From Sphingobium fuliginis (GTDB taxonomy: Bacteria; Pseudomonadota; Alphaproteobacteria; Sphingomonadales; Sphingomonadaceae), in contig NZ_SEON01000002.1 of NCBI RefSeq assembly GCF_004152845.1, positions 248,001 through 312,000 on the forward strand: 64,000 nucleotides of DNA, written 5' to 3'. The position numbers and the translations under genes were made by a program. The notes beneath the pieces were generated by a model that saw only the letters and a list, made by a program, of their open reading frames with translations, searched no databases and was not told where the DNA came from. Each line of letters opens with the position of its first letter. Position 1 is the first letter of the stretch. This document shows positions 9,910 to 19,455 of the stretch, one piece after another.

Positions 9910-10421
9910 TCCGTCTCGGATGGCTTGCGCGCCCGCCGTTCCGCCACGAATTCGCTGATCGCCTGACCGCTGGCGTTCAGCAGCGGATAGGTCCGCGCAT
10001 CGGACAGCCAATCCGGCCGCCGCGCGCCGCTGCCGTAGAAAGTGTCGTAAACCAGGCTGAACGCCAGAAAGACCAGCGTCGCGCCGATCAGCCCCTTGAC
10101 CGCGCCGAAGCCCGCACCCAGCACCCGATCGACGGGCCCCAGCACCGACTGCCGCGTGCGCCGGCCGATGGCGTGAGCCAGCAGCTTGCCCGCGCCGAAG
10201 GTGATGCCGAACACCAAGGCGAAGGCAAGCACCGCCGCGCCGCTGGTGCTGCCGACGAAGGGCGCCGCCAGTTCCGTCGCCGAAGCGTGAAAAAGGCGGA
10301 TCGCGAAGATCGCCAGCACCCAGGCGATCAGCGACAGGGTTTCCTGCACGAAACCGCGCATCAGGCCGAAAATGGCGCAGCCGCCGATCAGCAGCAGGAC
10401 GAGAATGTCGATCGCGTTCAT
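9906..10421 (-). CDS. cvpA: CvpA family inner-membrane protein
   Basis: A 171-residue protein with four hydrophobic segments: residues 5-22, 28-45, 62-82 and 107-127. The family opening is visible in MNAIDILVLLLIGGCAIFGLMRGFVQETLSL. CvpA proteins were named for colicin V production and are linked to envelope stress; the molecular function is unclear. It starts 11 bases after the radA stop, so radA-cvpA is an operon. Its stop codon TAG lies inside the terminal inverted repeat of a MITE-like element, so its last codons (..SETD) may be of recent origin. Confidence 0.9.
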   Translation of the reverse strand: MNAIDILVLLLIGGCAIFGLMRGFVQETLSLIAWVLAIFAIRLFHASATELAAPFVGSTSGAAVLAFALVFGITFGAGKLLAHAIGRRTRQSVLGPVDRVLGAGFGAVKGLIGATLVFLAFSLVYDTFYGSGARRPDWLSDARTYPLLNASGQAISEFVAERRARKPSETD

Positions 10422-10432
10422 CGCGCTGTTGG

Positions 10433-11800
10433 CTATCCGCGGCCGAGCATCTGGTCAACAAGTTGCGCAAGCGCGCGATAACCGCTGACCGAAATGCCCT
10501 TGACCCCATCGGCCACGGCGGCGGGAACGAAAGCGCGGTTGAAACCGAGCTTGGCCGCCTCGCGCAACCGCAACGGGGCATGGGCCACCGGGCGGATTTC
10601 GCCGGACAAGGCGATTTCCCCGAACAGGACGACATCGGCGGGCACCGGCCGCTCCGACAGCGCCGACATCAGCGCGGCCGCGACAGCCAGGTCGGCCGCC
10701 GGGTCCGACAGGCGATAGCCGCCCGCGACGTTCAGATAGACTTCGCAGGTCGAAAAGCTGAGGCCGCAGCGCGCCTCCAGCACGGCCAGCACCATGGCCA
10801 GCCGCCCGCTGTCCCAACCCACGACAGCCCGGCGGGGCGTGGCCCCGCTGGAAAGGCGGACGACCAGCGCCTGGATCTCCACCAGCACCGGGCGCGTCCC
10901 TTCCAGCGCCGGAAAGACGGTGGCGCCGGTCACATTCTCGTCGCGATGGGTCAGGAACAGGGCGGACGGATTGGCGACCTCCTCCAGCCCCTCGGCCACC
11001 ATCGCGAACACGCCGATCTCGTCCGTGCCGCCGAAGCGGTTCTTGATCGCGCGCAGGATGCGATATTGGTGGCTGCGCTCTCCCTCGAAGCTCAGCACCG
11101 TATCGACCATATGCTCCAGCACGCGGGGCCCCGCGATGCTGCCGTCCTTGGTCACATGACCGACAAGGATCAGGGCGGTGCCGCGCTGCTTGGCGAAGCG
11201 GATCAGTTCCTGGCTGGACGCGCGCACCTGGCTCACCGTGCCGGGCGCGCCCTCGATCAGGTCGCTGTGCATCGTCTGGATCGAATCGATGATCAGCAGC
11301 GCGGGCGGCGCGCCCTCCCCCAGCGTCGTCAGTATGTCGCGCACGGAAGTGGCGCTGGCAAGCTGCACGGGCGCATTGCCAAGCCCCAGCCGCTGCGCGC
11401 GCAGGCGCACCTGATCCGACGCTTCCTCGCCGCTGATATAGGCGACGCTGTGCCCGGCCGACGCAATGCGCGCGGCCGCCTGCAACAGCAGGGTCGACTT
11501 GCCTATGCCCGGATCGCCGCCGATCAGCGTGGCGGAACCGGACACGATGCCGCCGCCCAGCGCCCGATCGAACTCCGCAATGCCGGTGGTGGTGCGGGGC
11601 GGCAGTTCGACCTTGTCGTCCAGCCCCACCAGCGTCAGCGCCCTGCCGCCGCTATGCAGGTCGTGGCGGGCGGAAAAGACCGTTTCGGCCGCTTCCTCGA
11701 CAATGCTGTTCCATTCGCCGCAATCGTCGCACTGCCCCTGCCACCGGCCCGAAACGGTGCCGCATTGCTGACAGACGAATTTTCGCTTTGCCTTGGCCAT
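10433..11800 (-). CDS. radA: DNA repair protein RadA (Sms)
   Basis: RecA-related ATPase that promotes branch migration of recombination intermediates. The 455-residue protein has the N-terminal zinc finger C10-x2-C13...C24-x2-C27, Walker A GGDPGIGKS (94-102), the RadA-specific KNRFG motif in the middle, and a C-terminal Lon-protease-like domain (ARCGLSFSTCEVYLNVAGG onward). It is upstream of and co-oriented with cvpA. It is divergent from the EEP gene, with 89 bases between the two starts for promoters. Confidence 0.97.
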   Translation of the reverse strand: MAKAKRKFVCQQCGTVSGRWQGQCDDCGEWNSIVEEAAETVFSARHDLHSGGRALTLVGLDDKVELPPRTTTGIAEFDRALGGGIVSGSATLIGGDPGIGKSTLLLQAAARIASAGHSVAYISGEEASDQVRLRAQRLGLGNAPVQLASATSVRDILTTLGEGAPPALLIIDSIQTMHSDLIEGAPGTVSQVRASSQELIRFAKQRGTALILVGHVTKDGSIAGPRVLEHMVDTVLSFEGERSHQYRILRAIKNRFGGTDEIGVFAMVAEGLEEVANPSALFLTHRDENVTGATVFPALEGTRPVLVEIQALVVRLSSGATPRRAVVGWDSGRLAMVLAVLEARCGLSFSTCEVYLNVAGGYRLSDPAADLAVAAALMSALSERPVPADVVLFGEIALSGEIRPVAHAPLRLREAAKLGFNRAFVPAAVADGVKGISVSGYRALAQLVDQMLGRG

Positions 11801-11889
11801 GCGGCACGCATATCAGAACATATGCGGAACACAAATCCTCTTTGCATCTTGCCATGGAAACCGGGCGCGCTGTGGCGCATTGTTTCGCC

Positions 11890-12588
11890 ATGAAGACCAT
11901 TCGCGTCGCGAGCTACAATATCCGCAAGGCCATAGGCACCGACCGCCGCCGGGTTCCCGAGCGGGTGATCGACGTGCTGAACGAACTGAACGCCGACATC
12001 ATCGCCCTGCAGGAGGCCGACCGGCGCTTCGGCGTCCGCTCTGCGGCGCTGCCGCCCTGGCTGCTGGAGAGCATCAGCCCCTATAAGCCGGTGCCGCTCA
12101 ACGTGCAGGTCGATTCGATGGGCTGGCACGGCAATGCCATATTGGTGCGCAAGGATGTGGAAATCGGCGCGCACGACGTTCTGCACCTCCCCTGCCTGGA
12201 GCCGCGCGGCGCGACCATGGCGGAGGTCAGGTTGGGCAAGACGCATCTTCGCATCTTCGGCATGCATCTGGACCTGTCCGGGCTCTGGCGGCGCAAGCAG
12301 GCCGCCGCCGTGATCCACGCGGCAGGGCAGCGCGACGCCATGCCGACGGTGCTGATGGGCGACCTCAACGAATGGAGCGCGGAACGGGGGTGCCTGGCGG
12401 ATTTCGCACGGCATTACAGCTTCGCGCCCTGCGGCCGTTCCTTCCATGCGCGACGGCCGGTGGCGCGGCTCGACCGGATCATGCATTGCGGGCAGTTGAA
12501 GCTGGTCGATTGCGGCGTGCATGAAAGCGCGGGGGCGCGAAAGGCGTCCGACCATCTGCCCATCTGGGCGGAATTCAAGCTGGGGTGA
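11890..12588 (+). CDS. Endonuclease/exonuclease/phosphatase (EEP) family protein
   Basis: A 232-residue metal-dependent phosphodiesterase/phosphatase fold. The motifs come in order: SYNIRKAIG with N10, ALQEAD with E42, MGDLNEW with Asp and Asn, and SDHLPIWAEF with the catalytic His near the C-terminus. ATG 11890 is chosen because it opens the fold (MKTIRVASYN); a longer frame upstream overlaps the radA promoter region. No signal peptide. The substrate (nucleic acid, phosphoinositide-like or other) cannot be told. It is followed by a repeat-bearing gap and the patatin gene. Confidence 0.85.
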   Translation: MKTIRVASYNIRKAIGTDRRRVPERVIDVLNELNADIIALQEADRRFGVRSAALPPWLLESISPYKPVPLNVQVDSMGWHGNAILVRKDVEIGAHDVLHLPCLEPRGATMAEVRLGKTHLRIFGMHLDLSGLWRRKQAAAVIHAAGQRDAMPTVLMGDLNEWSAERGCLADFARHYSFAPCGRSFHARRPVARLDRIMHCGQLKLVDCGVHESAGARKASDHLPIWAEFKLG

Positions 12589-12703
12589 CGGCGAAGCTCC
12601 ATCATGTTCCTGCGAGGGCGGGAGCACCGAACCCTTTGGGCAAACGCGCCTGTCCATCAGCACCCCCTCGACAAGCCCCCCTTGCTCTGCAACTCTCAAC
12701 CCC

Positions 12704-15037
12704 ATGAAAGAGCGGGAACTCAGGCTCGCACTGGTCTGCTATGGTGGGATCAGCCTGGCCGTCTACATGCACGGCATCACCAAGGAAATCTGGCATCTGG
12801 CCCGGGCCAGCCGGGCGTTCCATGACGGCGTGCCGTCCGGCAACAGCAGCGAGGCGGTCTATCGCAAGCTGCTGGAGGATCTGGAAACGGCCTGCGGCGT
12901 CAAATTGCGGGTGATGCCCGACATCATCGCCGGGGCCAGCGCCGGCGGCATCAACGGCATCTTCCTGGCGCAGGCGATAGAGACTGGCCAGTCGCTGGAC
13001 CCGCTGACCGATATGTGGCTCGACAATGCCGATGTCGAAAAGCTGCTCGATCCCGATGCCCGCCCCGCCCGGCGGATCACCAAATTCTGGGCGACGCCGC
13101 TTGTGTGGATGGCGGCGCGGCATCCGGGAGACACGGTCGAGCGCACCGTCGCCCCCGATACGCGGGAGGAGGTTCGGCACAAGCTGTCGCACTTCATCCG
13201 CTCCCGCTGGTTCGAGCCTCCCTTCGGCGGGGAAATCTTCACGGCCATGATCCTGGACGCCTTCGACGCGATGGAGGCGACCGGGCGCGGCCCGGCGCTG
13301 CTGCCGCCCGGCCATCCGCTGGACCTGTTCGTCACCGTCACGGATTTCGAAGGGCATCCGCAGAGCCTGAACCTCAACAGCCCCCCACAGGTGGTGGAGA
13401 CGGAACATCGGCTCTCCATCGGCTTTCGCGCCCGCGGGCATGGACAGCGCAACCTTGCCGATCCCGCCGAACTGGTCTTCGCCGCCCGCGCCACGGCCAG
13501 CTTTCCCGGCGCCTTTCCGCCCTTCACCGTGCGCGAGCTGGACCGGGTGCTGAAACGCCGCCATCGCGCCTGGCCGACGCGGGACGCCTTTCTGGCGCGC
13601 GCCCTTCCCCGCCATGCGGCGCGCGGACGCGCCGAGGACGCGGTGCTGATCGACGGCTCGGTGCTGGCCAACGCCCCGTTCGCCCAGGCCATCGGCGCGC
13701 TCAGGAACCGCCCCTCCCGGCGGGAGGTCGACCGGCGCTTCGTCTATATCGATCCCAAGCCCGGCCATCGCTCGATCCAGCTCAACCGCCACGGCGAGGC
13801 GGAGGAAGCCTCATCGGGCGAGGATGCGCCGCTGCCGGGCTTCTTCCGCACCATTTTCGGCGCGCTCAGCGACATTCCCCGCGAACAGCCGATCCGCGAC
13901 AATCTGGACGCCATAGATCGGCACAGCGCCCGCATCCGGCGCATGGCGCGCATATTGACCGCTCTGCGGCCCGGCATAGAGGCGGAGGTCGAAAGCGCCA
14001 TCGGCGGCATGCTGTTCCTGGATCGACCGACGCCGGCGCGGCTGTCCGCCTGGCGCAGCAAGGCCCAGCAACGGGCCGCCAGTTCCGCCGGCTTCGCCTT
14101 CCCCGCTTACGGCCACCTCAAGCTGTCCGGCATCGTCGAGGACCTGGCCGACCTGCTGTTCCACCTGAGCGGGGAGGAAAGCCCGCTGATGCGCGAAAGC
14201 TACCGCCAGGCGCTATGGGGCCATGTCAGGTCGATCGGCGCGGACCAGTTGACGGAGGATGTCGGACCCGCATCCGCCCCGGTCGGCTTCTTCCGCCAGC
14301 ATGACCTGACCTTCCGGATTCGCCGCCTGCGCTTCCTCGCCCGGCGTCTGGCCGAAACGCTGGAGGTGGAGGGCGCCGCGGACGACGCCGTCATCCAGAA
14401 GATGCACGACGCCATCTACGCCGCCCTGTCGCACTATACCGAATGCGAGGGCGCCGACTTCTACAATGGGGAAATCAAGGCGGCGGCGCGCGAAGTCCCC
14501 AATGATCCCGGCGCAGCGCTGGAGGCGGTGGCGCAGCTACGCGGCCTGCGCGAACGGGACGAAGCGGCGGACATGATGCTGGCCGATGCCCTGGCGGCGC
14601 TGCCCAGGGCGGCGCGTCGGACCATGCTGCTCGCCTATCTCGGCTTCCCCTTTTACGACATCGCCACCCTGCCGCTGCTGCAAGGGCATGGGATGGACGA
14701 ATATGATCCGGTCAAGGTCGACCGCATCTCGCCGGAGGATTGCAGCGCGATCCGCTCCGGCGGGGCGGAAGCGACGCTGAAAGGCGTAGAATTCAATAAT
14801 TTCGGCGCTTTCTTCAGCCGCGCCTATCGGGAGAACGACTATCTGTGGGGGCGGCTTCATGGGGTGGAGCGGCTGCTGGACATCGTGATTTCTGCATGTC
14901 CCGCGGCAAGCCGTCTTTCCCAGGAAGCGGTGCATCAATATAGGCGAACCGCTTTCATGGCGATTCTGGATGAGGAGGAGGAGCGGCTGGACCATGCCGC
15001 CGACCTGATCGCCAGCTTGAGAGAGGAGATCGGGTGA
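12704..15037 (+). CDS. Patatin-like phospholipase (patatin-related protein family)
   Basis: A 777-residue acyl hydrolase. The patatin Ser-Asp dyad is complete: oxyanion-hole segment CYGGISLAVYMHG at the N-terminus, nucleophile in GASAGG (S79) and DGS with D317. The long C-terminal half (from about residue 370) matches the layout of the bacterial 'patatin-related protein' family, which carries an extra C-terminal domain of unknown function; this assignment is from memory. It has no signal peptide, so it is cytoplasmic or peripheral. ATG 12704 opens the family motif KERELRLALVCYGG. The stop overlaps the GTG start of a lipoprotein gene, so the two are translated together. Confidence 0.85.
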   Translation: MKERELRLALVCYGGISLAVYMHGITKEIWHLARASRAFHDGVPSGNSSEAVYRKLLEDLETACGVKLRVMPDIIAGASAGGINGIFLAQAIETGQSLDPLTDMWLDNADVEKLLDPDARPARRITKFWATPLVWMAARHPGDTVERTVAPDTREEVRHKLSHFIRSRWFEPPFGGEIFTAMILDAFDAMEATGRGPALLPPGHPLDLFVTVTDFEGHPQSLNLNSPPQVVETEHRLSIGFRARGHGQRNLADPAELVFAARATASFPGAFPPFTVRELDRVLKRRHRAWPTRDAFLARALPRHAARGRAEDAVLIDGSVLANAPFAQAIGALRNRPSRREVDRRFVYIDPKPGHRSIQLNRHGEAEEASSGEDAPLPGFFRTIFGALSDIPREQPIRDNLDAIDRHSARIRRMARILTALRPGIEAEVESAIGGMLFLDRPTPARLSAWRSKAQQRAASSAGFAFPAYGHLKLSGIVEDLADLLFHLSGEESPLMRESYRQALWGHVRSIGADQLTEDVGPASAPVGFFRQHDLTFRIRRLRFLARRLAETLEVEGAADDAVIQKMHDAIYAALSHYTECEGADFYNGEIKAAAREVPNDPGAALEAVAQLRGLRERDEAADMMLADALAALPRAARRTMLLAYLGFPFYDIATLPLLQGHGMDEYDPVKVDRISPEDCSAIRSGGAEATLKGVEFNNFGAFFSRAYRENDYLWGRLHGVERLLDIVISACPAASRLSQEAVHQYRRTAFMAILDEEEERLDHAADLIASLREEIG

Positions 15038-15642
15038 ACGCAGGCAAGACGCTGTTTCCGATGCTGGTGCTGGCACTGGCCGCCGGTTGTTCTCCTGGCT
15101 CCGATGGACAGACGAGCGCAAAGGCGGGGGAACGGCCCGGCGAGCCGCGTGACGTCCTCGGTTCCCTCGCGCTACCCGACATGCCTTTGCGCCGGGAAGA
15201 GGCGGCGGAGACGCTTCCTGCATCTTCCGCCCTCGCTGCCGCGCCTTCGCGCCCCGGCGGAAAAGGCGCCGGACGGCAGGCGGACGCCGACCCGACGAGC
15301 GCCGTGCCATTGCGGCTGCTGCCGATGAAGCCTTCGGTGGTCAACATCCCGCCGCCCCCCTATGTCCCCGACCTGCCGCCATCGGACGGCGCGGCCGACA
15401 TCCAGCCCTTTCCCGATGAGGTGACGCGCTACATGGTCGACCGCGACAGTTGCGACCATTTCCGGGGCGAGGAAGCCTATGATCCGGAGCGGCTGGCCTA
15501 TTTGCAGGACAATATCGCGGCGCTCTGCACCGGCACCGATGCGCGGCTGGCGCTGCTGCGCCACCGCTATGCCCATGTCCCGGCGGTCATCTCGGCGCTC
15601 AGCGGCTATGATGACCGGATCGAAGGAAATGCGTCGCAATAG
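15034..15642 (+). CDS. Putative lipoprotein, unknown function
   Basis: A 202-residue protein with a lipoprotein signal peptide: MNAGKTLFPMLVLALAAGC, lipobox LAAGC with Cys19. A low-complexity Pro/Ala/Gly linker runs to about residue 115 and a compact acidic C-terminal domain follows (about 120-195, with a Cys pair in DSCDHF and ALCTGT). The GTG start overlaps the stop of the patatin gene (GTGA), a sign of coupling with the phospholipase. I do not recognise a family. It faces phhB, which ends four bases downstream on the other strand. Confidence 0.75.
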   Translation: MNAGKTLFPMLVLALAAGCSPGSDGQTSAKAGERPGEPRDVLGSLALPDMPLRREEAAETLPASSALAAAPSRPGGKGAGRQADADPTSAVPLRLLPMKPSVVNIPPPPYVPDLPPSDGAADIQPFPDEVTRYMVDRDSCDHFRGEEAYDPERLAYLQDNIAALCTGTDARLALLRHRYAHVPAVISALSGYDDRIEGNASQ

Positions 15643-15646
15643 GGCC

Positions 15647-15934
15647 TTATGAAAGGGCGTCGATCTGGGCGGCGAGTTCGATGTCCCGGCGCGACAGGCC
15701 GCCGGCATCATGGGAGGTGAGCAGGATGTCGACGCGGTTGTAGACATTCGACCATTCGGGATGATGATCCGCCTTTTCCGCAAGCAGCGCCACCCGCGTC
15801 ATGAAGCCGAAGGCGGCGTTGAAATCCTTGAAGGTGAAAAGGCGGCGGATGCCGTCCGGATCCTGCACCGGCGCCCATTCCGGCAGATTCCTCAGCGCCA
15901 GCGCGCGTTCCTCCCCATCCAGTTTCGCGATCAT
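15647..15934 (-). CDS. phhB: 4a-hydroxytetrahydrobiopterin dehydratase (pterin carbinolamine dehydratase)
   Basis: Recycles the 4a-carbinolamine made by phenylalanine hydroxylase-type enzymes. The 95-residue length and the catalytic pattern [16 protein letters not shown] (H57, H58) with [11 protein letters not shown] (H75) are diagnostic of the PCD/DCoH family. No phenylalanine hydroxylase gene is adjacent in the window. It is convergent with the lipoprotein gene. Confidence 0.93.
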   Translation of the reverse strand: MIAKLDGEERALALRNLPEWAPVQDPDGIRRLFTFKDFNAAFGFMTRVALLAEKADHHPEWSNVYNRVDILLTSHDAGGLSRRDIELAAQIDALS

Positions 15935-16020
15935 TTGTCTTTCCCGTCCCTTGCCCGGCCGATTCCTGGCGGCGTTAACTCATTTTCCCAAGCGTCGGCG
16001 GTTTGCAGACGATTCGGAAC

Positions 16021-16446
16021 ATGCTTTATGTCTCTCCCATGGACGATGCCGGTCAACAGCCCCGATTTGCGCCGACGCGCGAGGATATAGAAAGCCTGGC
16101 GCTGGCGGCCCTGTCGCGCCTGCCGGAACCGTTTCGTTCGCACCTGTCGAATGTCGTGCTGTTTGTCGAGGAATTTGCCGATCCGCAGGTGCTCAAGGAA
16201 ATGGAGATCGACGATCCCTTCGGCCTGACCGGCCTTTACACCGGCCGGCCCGTCGGGGAAGCGGCGCAGAGCGGAGACCTGCCGCCGACGGTCCATCTTT
16301 TCCGCCGCCCGCTGCTGGACGAATGGGTGGAAACCGGCGTGCCGCTCGACATGCTGATCACCCATGTCGTCGTGCATGAGATCGGCCATCATTTCGGCCT
16401 GTCCGACCTCGACATGCATGTGCTGGAGGACATGGTCACTCTATGA
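16021..16446 (+). CDS. Zincin-like metallopeptidase family protein
   Basis: A small protein (about 141 residues) with a single HExxH zinc motif: HVVVHEIGHHFGLSD, residues 119-124. This matches the bacterial minimal-zincin family formerly called DUF1025. The biological substrate is unknown. The start is not certain: ATG 16021 and ATG 16039 are both in frame and neither has a strong ribosome site. The core family sequence starts at RFAPTREDIE. The stop overlaps the ccmA ATG (ATGA), so it is part of the ccmAB transcript. Confidence 0.85.
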   Translation: MLYVSPMDDAGQQPRFAPTREDIESLALAALSRLPEPFRSHLSNVVLFVEEFADPQVLKEMEIDDPFGLTGLYTGRPVGEAAQSGDLPPTVHLFRRPLLDEWVETGVPLDMLITHVVVHEIGHHFGLSDLDMHVLEDMVTL

Positions 16447-17048
16447 GCCGGGCGGGATTGCACCTGTCGGGCGTCGCCTGCGCGCGCGGCGGGCGGCTGC
16501 TGTTCCGCGGCGTCGACCTGGCGATGGAGCCGGGCGGCAGCGCCTTGCTGAAGGGGCCGAACGGCATCGGCAAGTCCAGCCTGATGCGGATTTGCGCCGG
16601 GCTGCTGCGGGCAACGGCGGGGACGGTCGATCGCCATGGCCGGATCGCGCTGGCGGACGAGCGGCTGGCGTTGGACATGGAGCAACCGCTCGAAGCGGCG
16701 CTCCGTTTCTGGACGCGGTTGGATGCAGTGGCGTCGGACGCACTGGACGCGGCGATAGCGGCAATGGCGCTGGAGCCCCTCCGCCAGGTGCCGGTGCGCA
16801 TGCTGTCGACCGGGCAGCGCAAGCGGGCTGCGCTGGCACGGGTGATCGCCAGCGGCGCGCCGATCTGGCTGCTGGACGAGCCGGGCAACGGGCTGGACGA
16901 AGCGGCACTGGACCTGCTCGGAACGGCGGTTGCGGGGCATCTGGCCAAGGGCGGGATCGTCGTGGCGGCGTCGCACCAGCCGCTGCCGCTGGCGACGCCG
17001 GTGATCGTGGCGATGCAGGACCATGCATGGGCGGAGGAGGAGGCATGA
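16443..17048 (+). CDS. ccmA: Heme exporter ATP-binding protein CcmA
   Basis: ATPase of the CcmABCD complex that drives release of heme-loaded CcmE in system I cytochrome c maturation. The 201-residue length matches CcmA. Walker A is GPNGIGKSS, the ABC signature LSTGQRKR, Walker B IWLLDEP, with the following GNGLD typical of CcmA. It overlaps the zincin gene upstream and ccmB downstream, each by four bases. Unusually, ccmC and the rest of the ccm set do not follow. Confidence 0.95.
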   Translation: MSRAGLHLSGVACARGGRLLFRGVDLAMEPGGSALLKGPNGIGKSSLMRICAGLLRATAGTVDRHGRIALADERLALDMEQPLEAALRFWTRLDAVASDALDAAIAAMALEPLRQVPVRMLSTGQRKRAALARVIASGAPIWLLDEPGNGLDEAALDLLGTAVAGHLAKGGIVVAASHQPLPLATPVIVAMQDHAWAEEEA

Positions 17049-17692
17049 CCATCCTCCTGACGCTCGCGGCGCGGGATTTGCGGCAGTCCTGGCAATCCGC
17101 CGGGCTGTGGCTGCCGGTCGCCTTCCTGTTGCTGGTGGCCAGCCTCTACCCCTTTGCCGTGGGGCCGGACGCGGCGCTGCTGCAGCGGAGCGGCGGCGGC
17201 ATGCTGTGGATCGCGGCGTTGCTGGCCAGTCTTTTGCCCGTGGACCGGCTGGTGGCGCCGGATCGGGATGCGGGCGTTCTCGATCAGATAGCCCTGCGCG
17301 GAATCGGGGAGGAGACGGTCATACTCGCCCGGCTGATCGCCCATTGGCTGGGCTTCGGCCCGGCGCTGATGATCGCCACCCTGCCCGCCGCCGCACTGTT
17401 GAAGCTGGACGGGGCGACCATAGGCTTGCTGGAAGCCGGATTGCTGATCGGCACGCCCGCCCTTGCGGCGCTGGGGCTGCTGGTGGCGACGCTGACGGCA
17501 GGCCTGCGCTCCAGCGGGGCGCTGGCCGGACTACTGGCCCTGCCGCTCGCCGTGCCGCTGCTGATCTTCGGCGCCGGGACGCTGGGCGACGGAAGCGGCG
17601 CAGCGCTCAAGTTCCTGGGCGCAGCGTCCCTGCTGCTGGTCGCGATCACCCCCTTTGCCGGCGGCGCGGCAATCCGCGCCGGGCGGGAGTGA
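17045..17692 (+). CDS. ccmB: Heme exporter membrane protein CcmB
   Basis: A 215-residue protein with six predicted membrane helices, paired with CcmA. It has the family opening ..LAARDLRQSWQSAG and the basic/acidic loop VDRLVAPDRDAGVLDQIAL. ATG 17045 overlaps the ccmA stop. After ccmB comes a gap and a convergent gene, so ccmC, ccmD and ccmE must be elsewhere. Confidence 0.93.
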   Translation: MTILLTLAARDLRQSWQSAGLWLPVAFLLLVASLYPFAVGPDAALLQRSGGGMLWIAALLASLLPVDRLVAPDRDAGVLDQIALRGIGEETVILARLIAHWLGFGPALMIATLPAAALLKLDGATIGLLEAGLLIGTPALAALGLLVATLTAGLRSSGALAGLLALPLAVPLLIFGAGTLGDGSGAALKFLGAASLLLVAITPFAGGAAIRAGRE

Positions 17693-17782
17693 GAGACGGG
17701 TTGGGTGGTTTCTTGCCATAAGCCCCTCCCCTGAAGGGGACGCGAAGCATTGACATCCGCCATTGCCCAATATCCCACAAGA

Positions 17783-18466
17783 TCAAGCGTCGGCCCATCG
17801 CCGCAGCAGATTGTGATACACGCCGGTCAACCGGATGACCTGCGCATTGTCATGGCCCAGTTCGCCCGCCAGCGCCTGAACGCTGCTGTCGAGATCGAAG
17901 AGCATCTGCCGCGCGGCATCGTCCCGCACCATGGATTGTAGCCAGAAGAAGCTGGCCACCCGCCGCCCCCGCGTCACCGGTTCCACCCGATGCAGCGACG
18001 ATGACGGATAGAGCACCGCATGGCCGGCCGGCAGCTTCACCTGCTGCACGCCGAAATTGGTCTCGACCGTCAGTTCGCCGCCGTCATAGCTGCCGGGCTC
18101 CTCCAGGAAGACGGTGATCGACAGGTCCGAGCGCACGCGAAAGCCCGTGCCGGCCTGCATCCGCACTGCATTGTCCACATGGGTGCCGAAGGCCTGACCG
18201 CCCGCATAGCTGTTGAACAGCGGCGGGAAGACCTTGAGCGGCAACGCGGCGGCAATGAACAGGGGCGAGCGGCCCAGAGCATCCAGCACGATCTGCCCTG
18301 CCTGCTTCGCTTCGGCGCAATCCTCCGGCAGTTGCAGGTTGCGCTTGGCGAGCGCGGACTGGTGGCCGGAGGTGACATTGCCGTCGACCCACTGCGCCGC
18401 GTCGATCAGCGCGCGGACCCGGGCGACGGCCTGGCCATCCAGCAGTTCGGGGATGACGGTCAGCAT
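17783..18466 (-). CDS. piuC: PKHD-type Fe(II)/2-oxoglutarate hydroxylase, PiuC/YbiX family
   Basis: A 227-residue 2-oxoglutarate-dependent dioxygenase. Iron ligands are H96 and D98 in GTHVDNAV and H159 in SSLHRVEP; the 2-oxoglutarate-binding Arg is R169 in GRRVASFFW. PiuC proteins are made under iron starvation and are usually encoded beside a catecholate siderophore receptor, as here (Fiu-like receptor and tonB upstream). ATG 18466 gives the standard start MLTVIPELL; the longer open frame is the antisense of tonB DNA. The gap to the tonB stop is 50 bases. Confidence 0.93.
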   Translation of the reverse strand: MLTVIPELLDGQAVARVRALIDAAQWVDGNVTSGHQSALAKRNLQLPEDCAEAKQAGQIVLDALGRSPLFIAAALPLKVFPPLFNSYAGGQAFGTHVDNAVRMQAGTGFRVRSDLSITVFLEEPGSYDGGELTVETNFGVQQVKLPAGHAVLYPSSSLHRVEPVTRGRRVASFFWLQSMVRDDAARQMLFDLDSSVQALAGELGHDNAQVIRLTGVYHNLLRRWADA

Positions 18467-18515
18467 GCCGATGAACCTGGACAGGCACGGATGAAGCGGA
18501 AGCGGCCCATTGCCG

Positions 18516-19280
18516 TCACGCCGCCCCGCCGCGCAGGACGAAGGGAATTTCGACCACGCCCTTGACCCGAACCGCCTGGCCATCGCGCAGCACGGGTTTC
18601 CAGCGCCAGCCGCGCACCGCGTCGCGCGCCGCATTGTCGAGCCGGGGAAAACCGCTGCTCTGCGCGATGGAGAGATTCTCCACCGCGCCATCCAGACCCA
18701 GCGTCAGAGCGAGAACGACGGTCCCCTGTTCGCGCCTGCGACGGCTCTCCACCGGATAGCGGGGCGGCTTGCCGGCGATCATCTGCGCGCCCAGGTCGCC
18801 GCCCTGGACCAGGCTCGATCCCATGGATGCGGCGGGCGGCGCGGGGGGTGAGGAAAGCGCGACGGGAGGAGCAGGCGGCGCAGGCGGCACGATCTCGGGC
18901 GTGGTCGCCACGGCCGGCGCCGGCGGCTGGGGCACTTTCACCAATGGCGGCGGCGCGACGATCTTGGTCTGCGGCGGGGGTGGCGGGGCCTCCGCGGATG
19001 GAGGCGGAGGAGGCGGTGGCATGAGGTTCACGACCGACAGGCGCGCCTCTCGCACGCGCTGCGCATGATGCCGGACCTGGACCAGCGCGGCGATAAGGAC
19101 GGCATGAAGCAGGATGATAACAAGAATGGCTGGAACATTCGGCCCACGCCGCGCGCCGTAGCGGGCGGGAGCAGCCTCGAATCGAACGGGTGCGCTGGGG
19201 ACGGAGAGCGGAACGGCGGGGGATGGGACGATCGCGTCATCCGCCGCCTCTTCAACATATCCATCTGCTACGCGAAGCAT
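18516..19280 (-). CDS. tonB: TonB energy transducer
   Basis: A 254-residue TonB: cytoplasmic N-terminus, one membrane helix (about residues 50-69), a long Pro-rich periplasmic spacer with runs of P (about 87-150), and a C-terminal TonB domain ending ..[14 protein letters not shown] with the YP motif in [11 protein letters not shown]. The N-terminal cytoplasmic extension of nearly 50 residues is longer than in E. coli TonB. It lies between the Fiu-like receptor and piuC and probably serves that receptor. Confidence 0.93.
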   Translation of the reverse strand: MLRVADGYVEEAADDAIVPSPAVPLSVPSAPVRFEAAPARYGARRGPNVPAILVIILLHAVLIAALVQVRHHAQRVREARLSVVNLMPPPPPPPSAEAPPPPPQTKIVAPPPLVKVPQPPAPAVATTPEIVPPAPPAPPVALSSPPAPPAASMGSSLVQGGDLGAQMIAGKPPRYPVESRRRREQGTVVLALTLGLDGAVENLSIAQSSGFPRLDNAARDAVRGWRWKPVLRDGQAVRVKGVVEIPFVLRGGAA

Positions 19281-19455
19281 GCCAGATCCCCTTTGCCGCC
19301 CTGCCGGCGAAACCGGTCCATAACGCGAATCCTAATGCTACTCAATCGCATCTTTACCATGGGACCGGACGGGTGGCGACCCGAGGAGGATAGGAGTGCA
19401 TCGCCACCCGCCCGTTTCCCCCGGCAAGGGACGAGTGCCGGGGGATAGGGATCGG

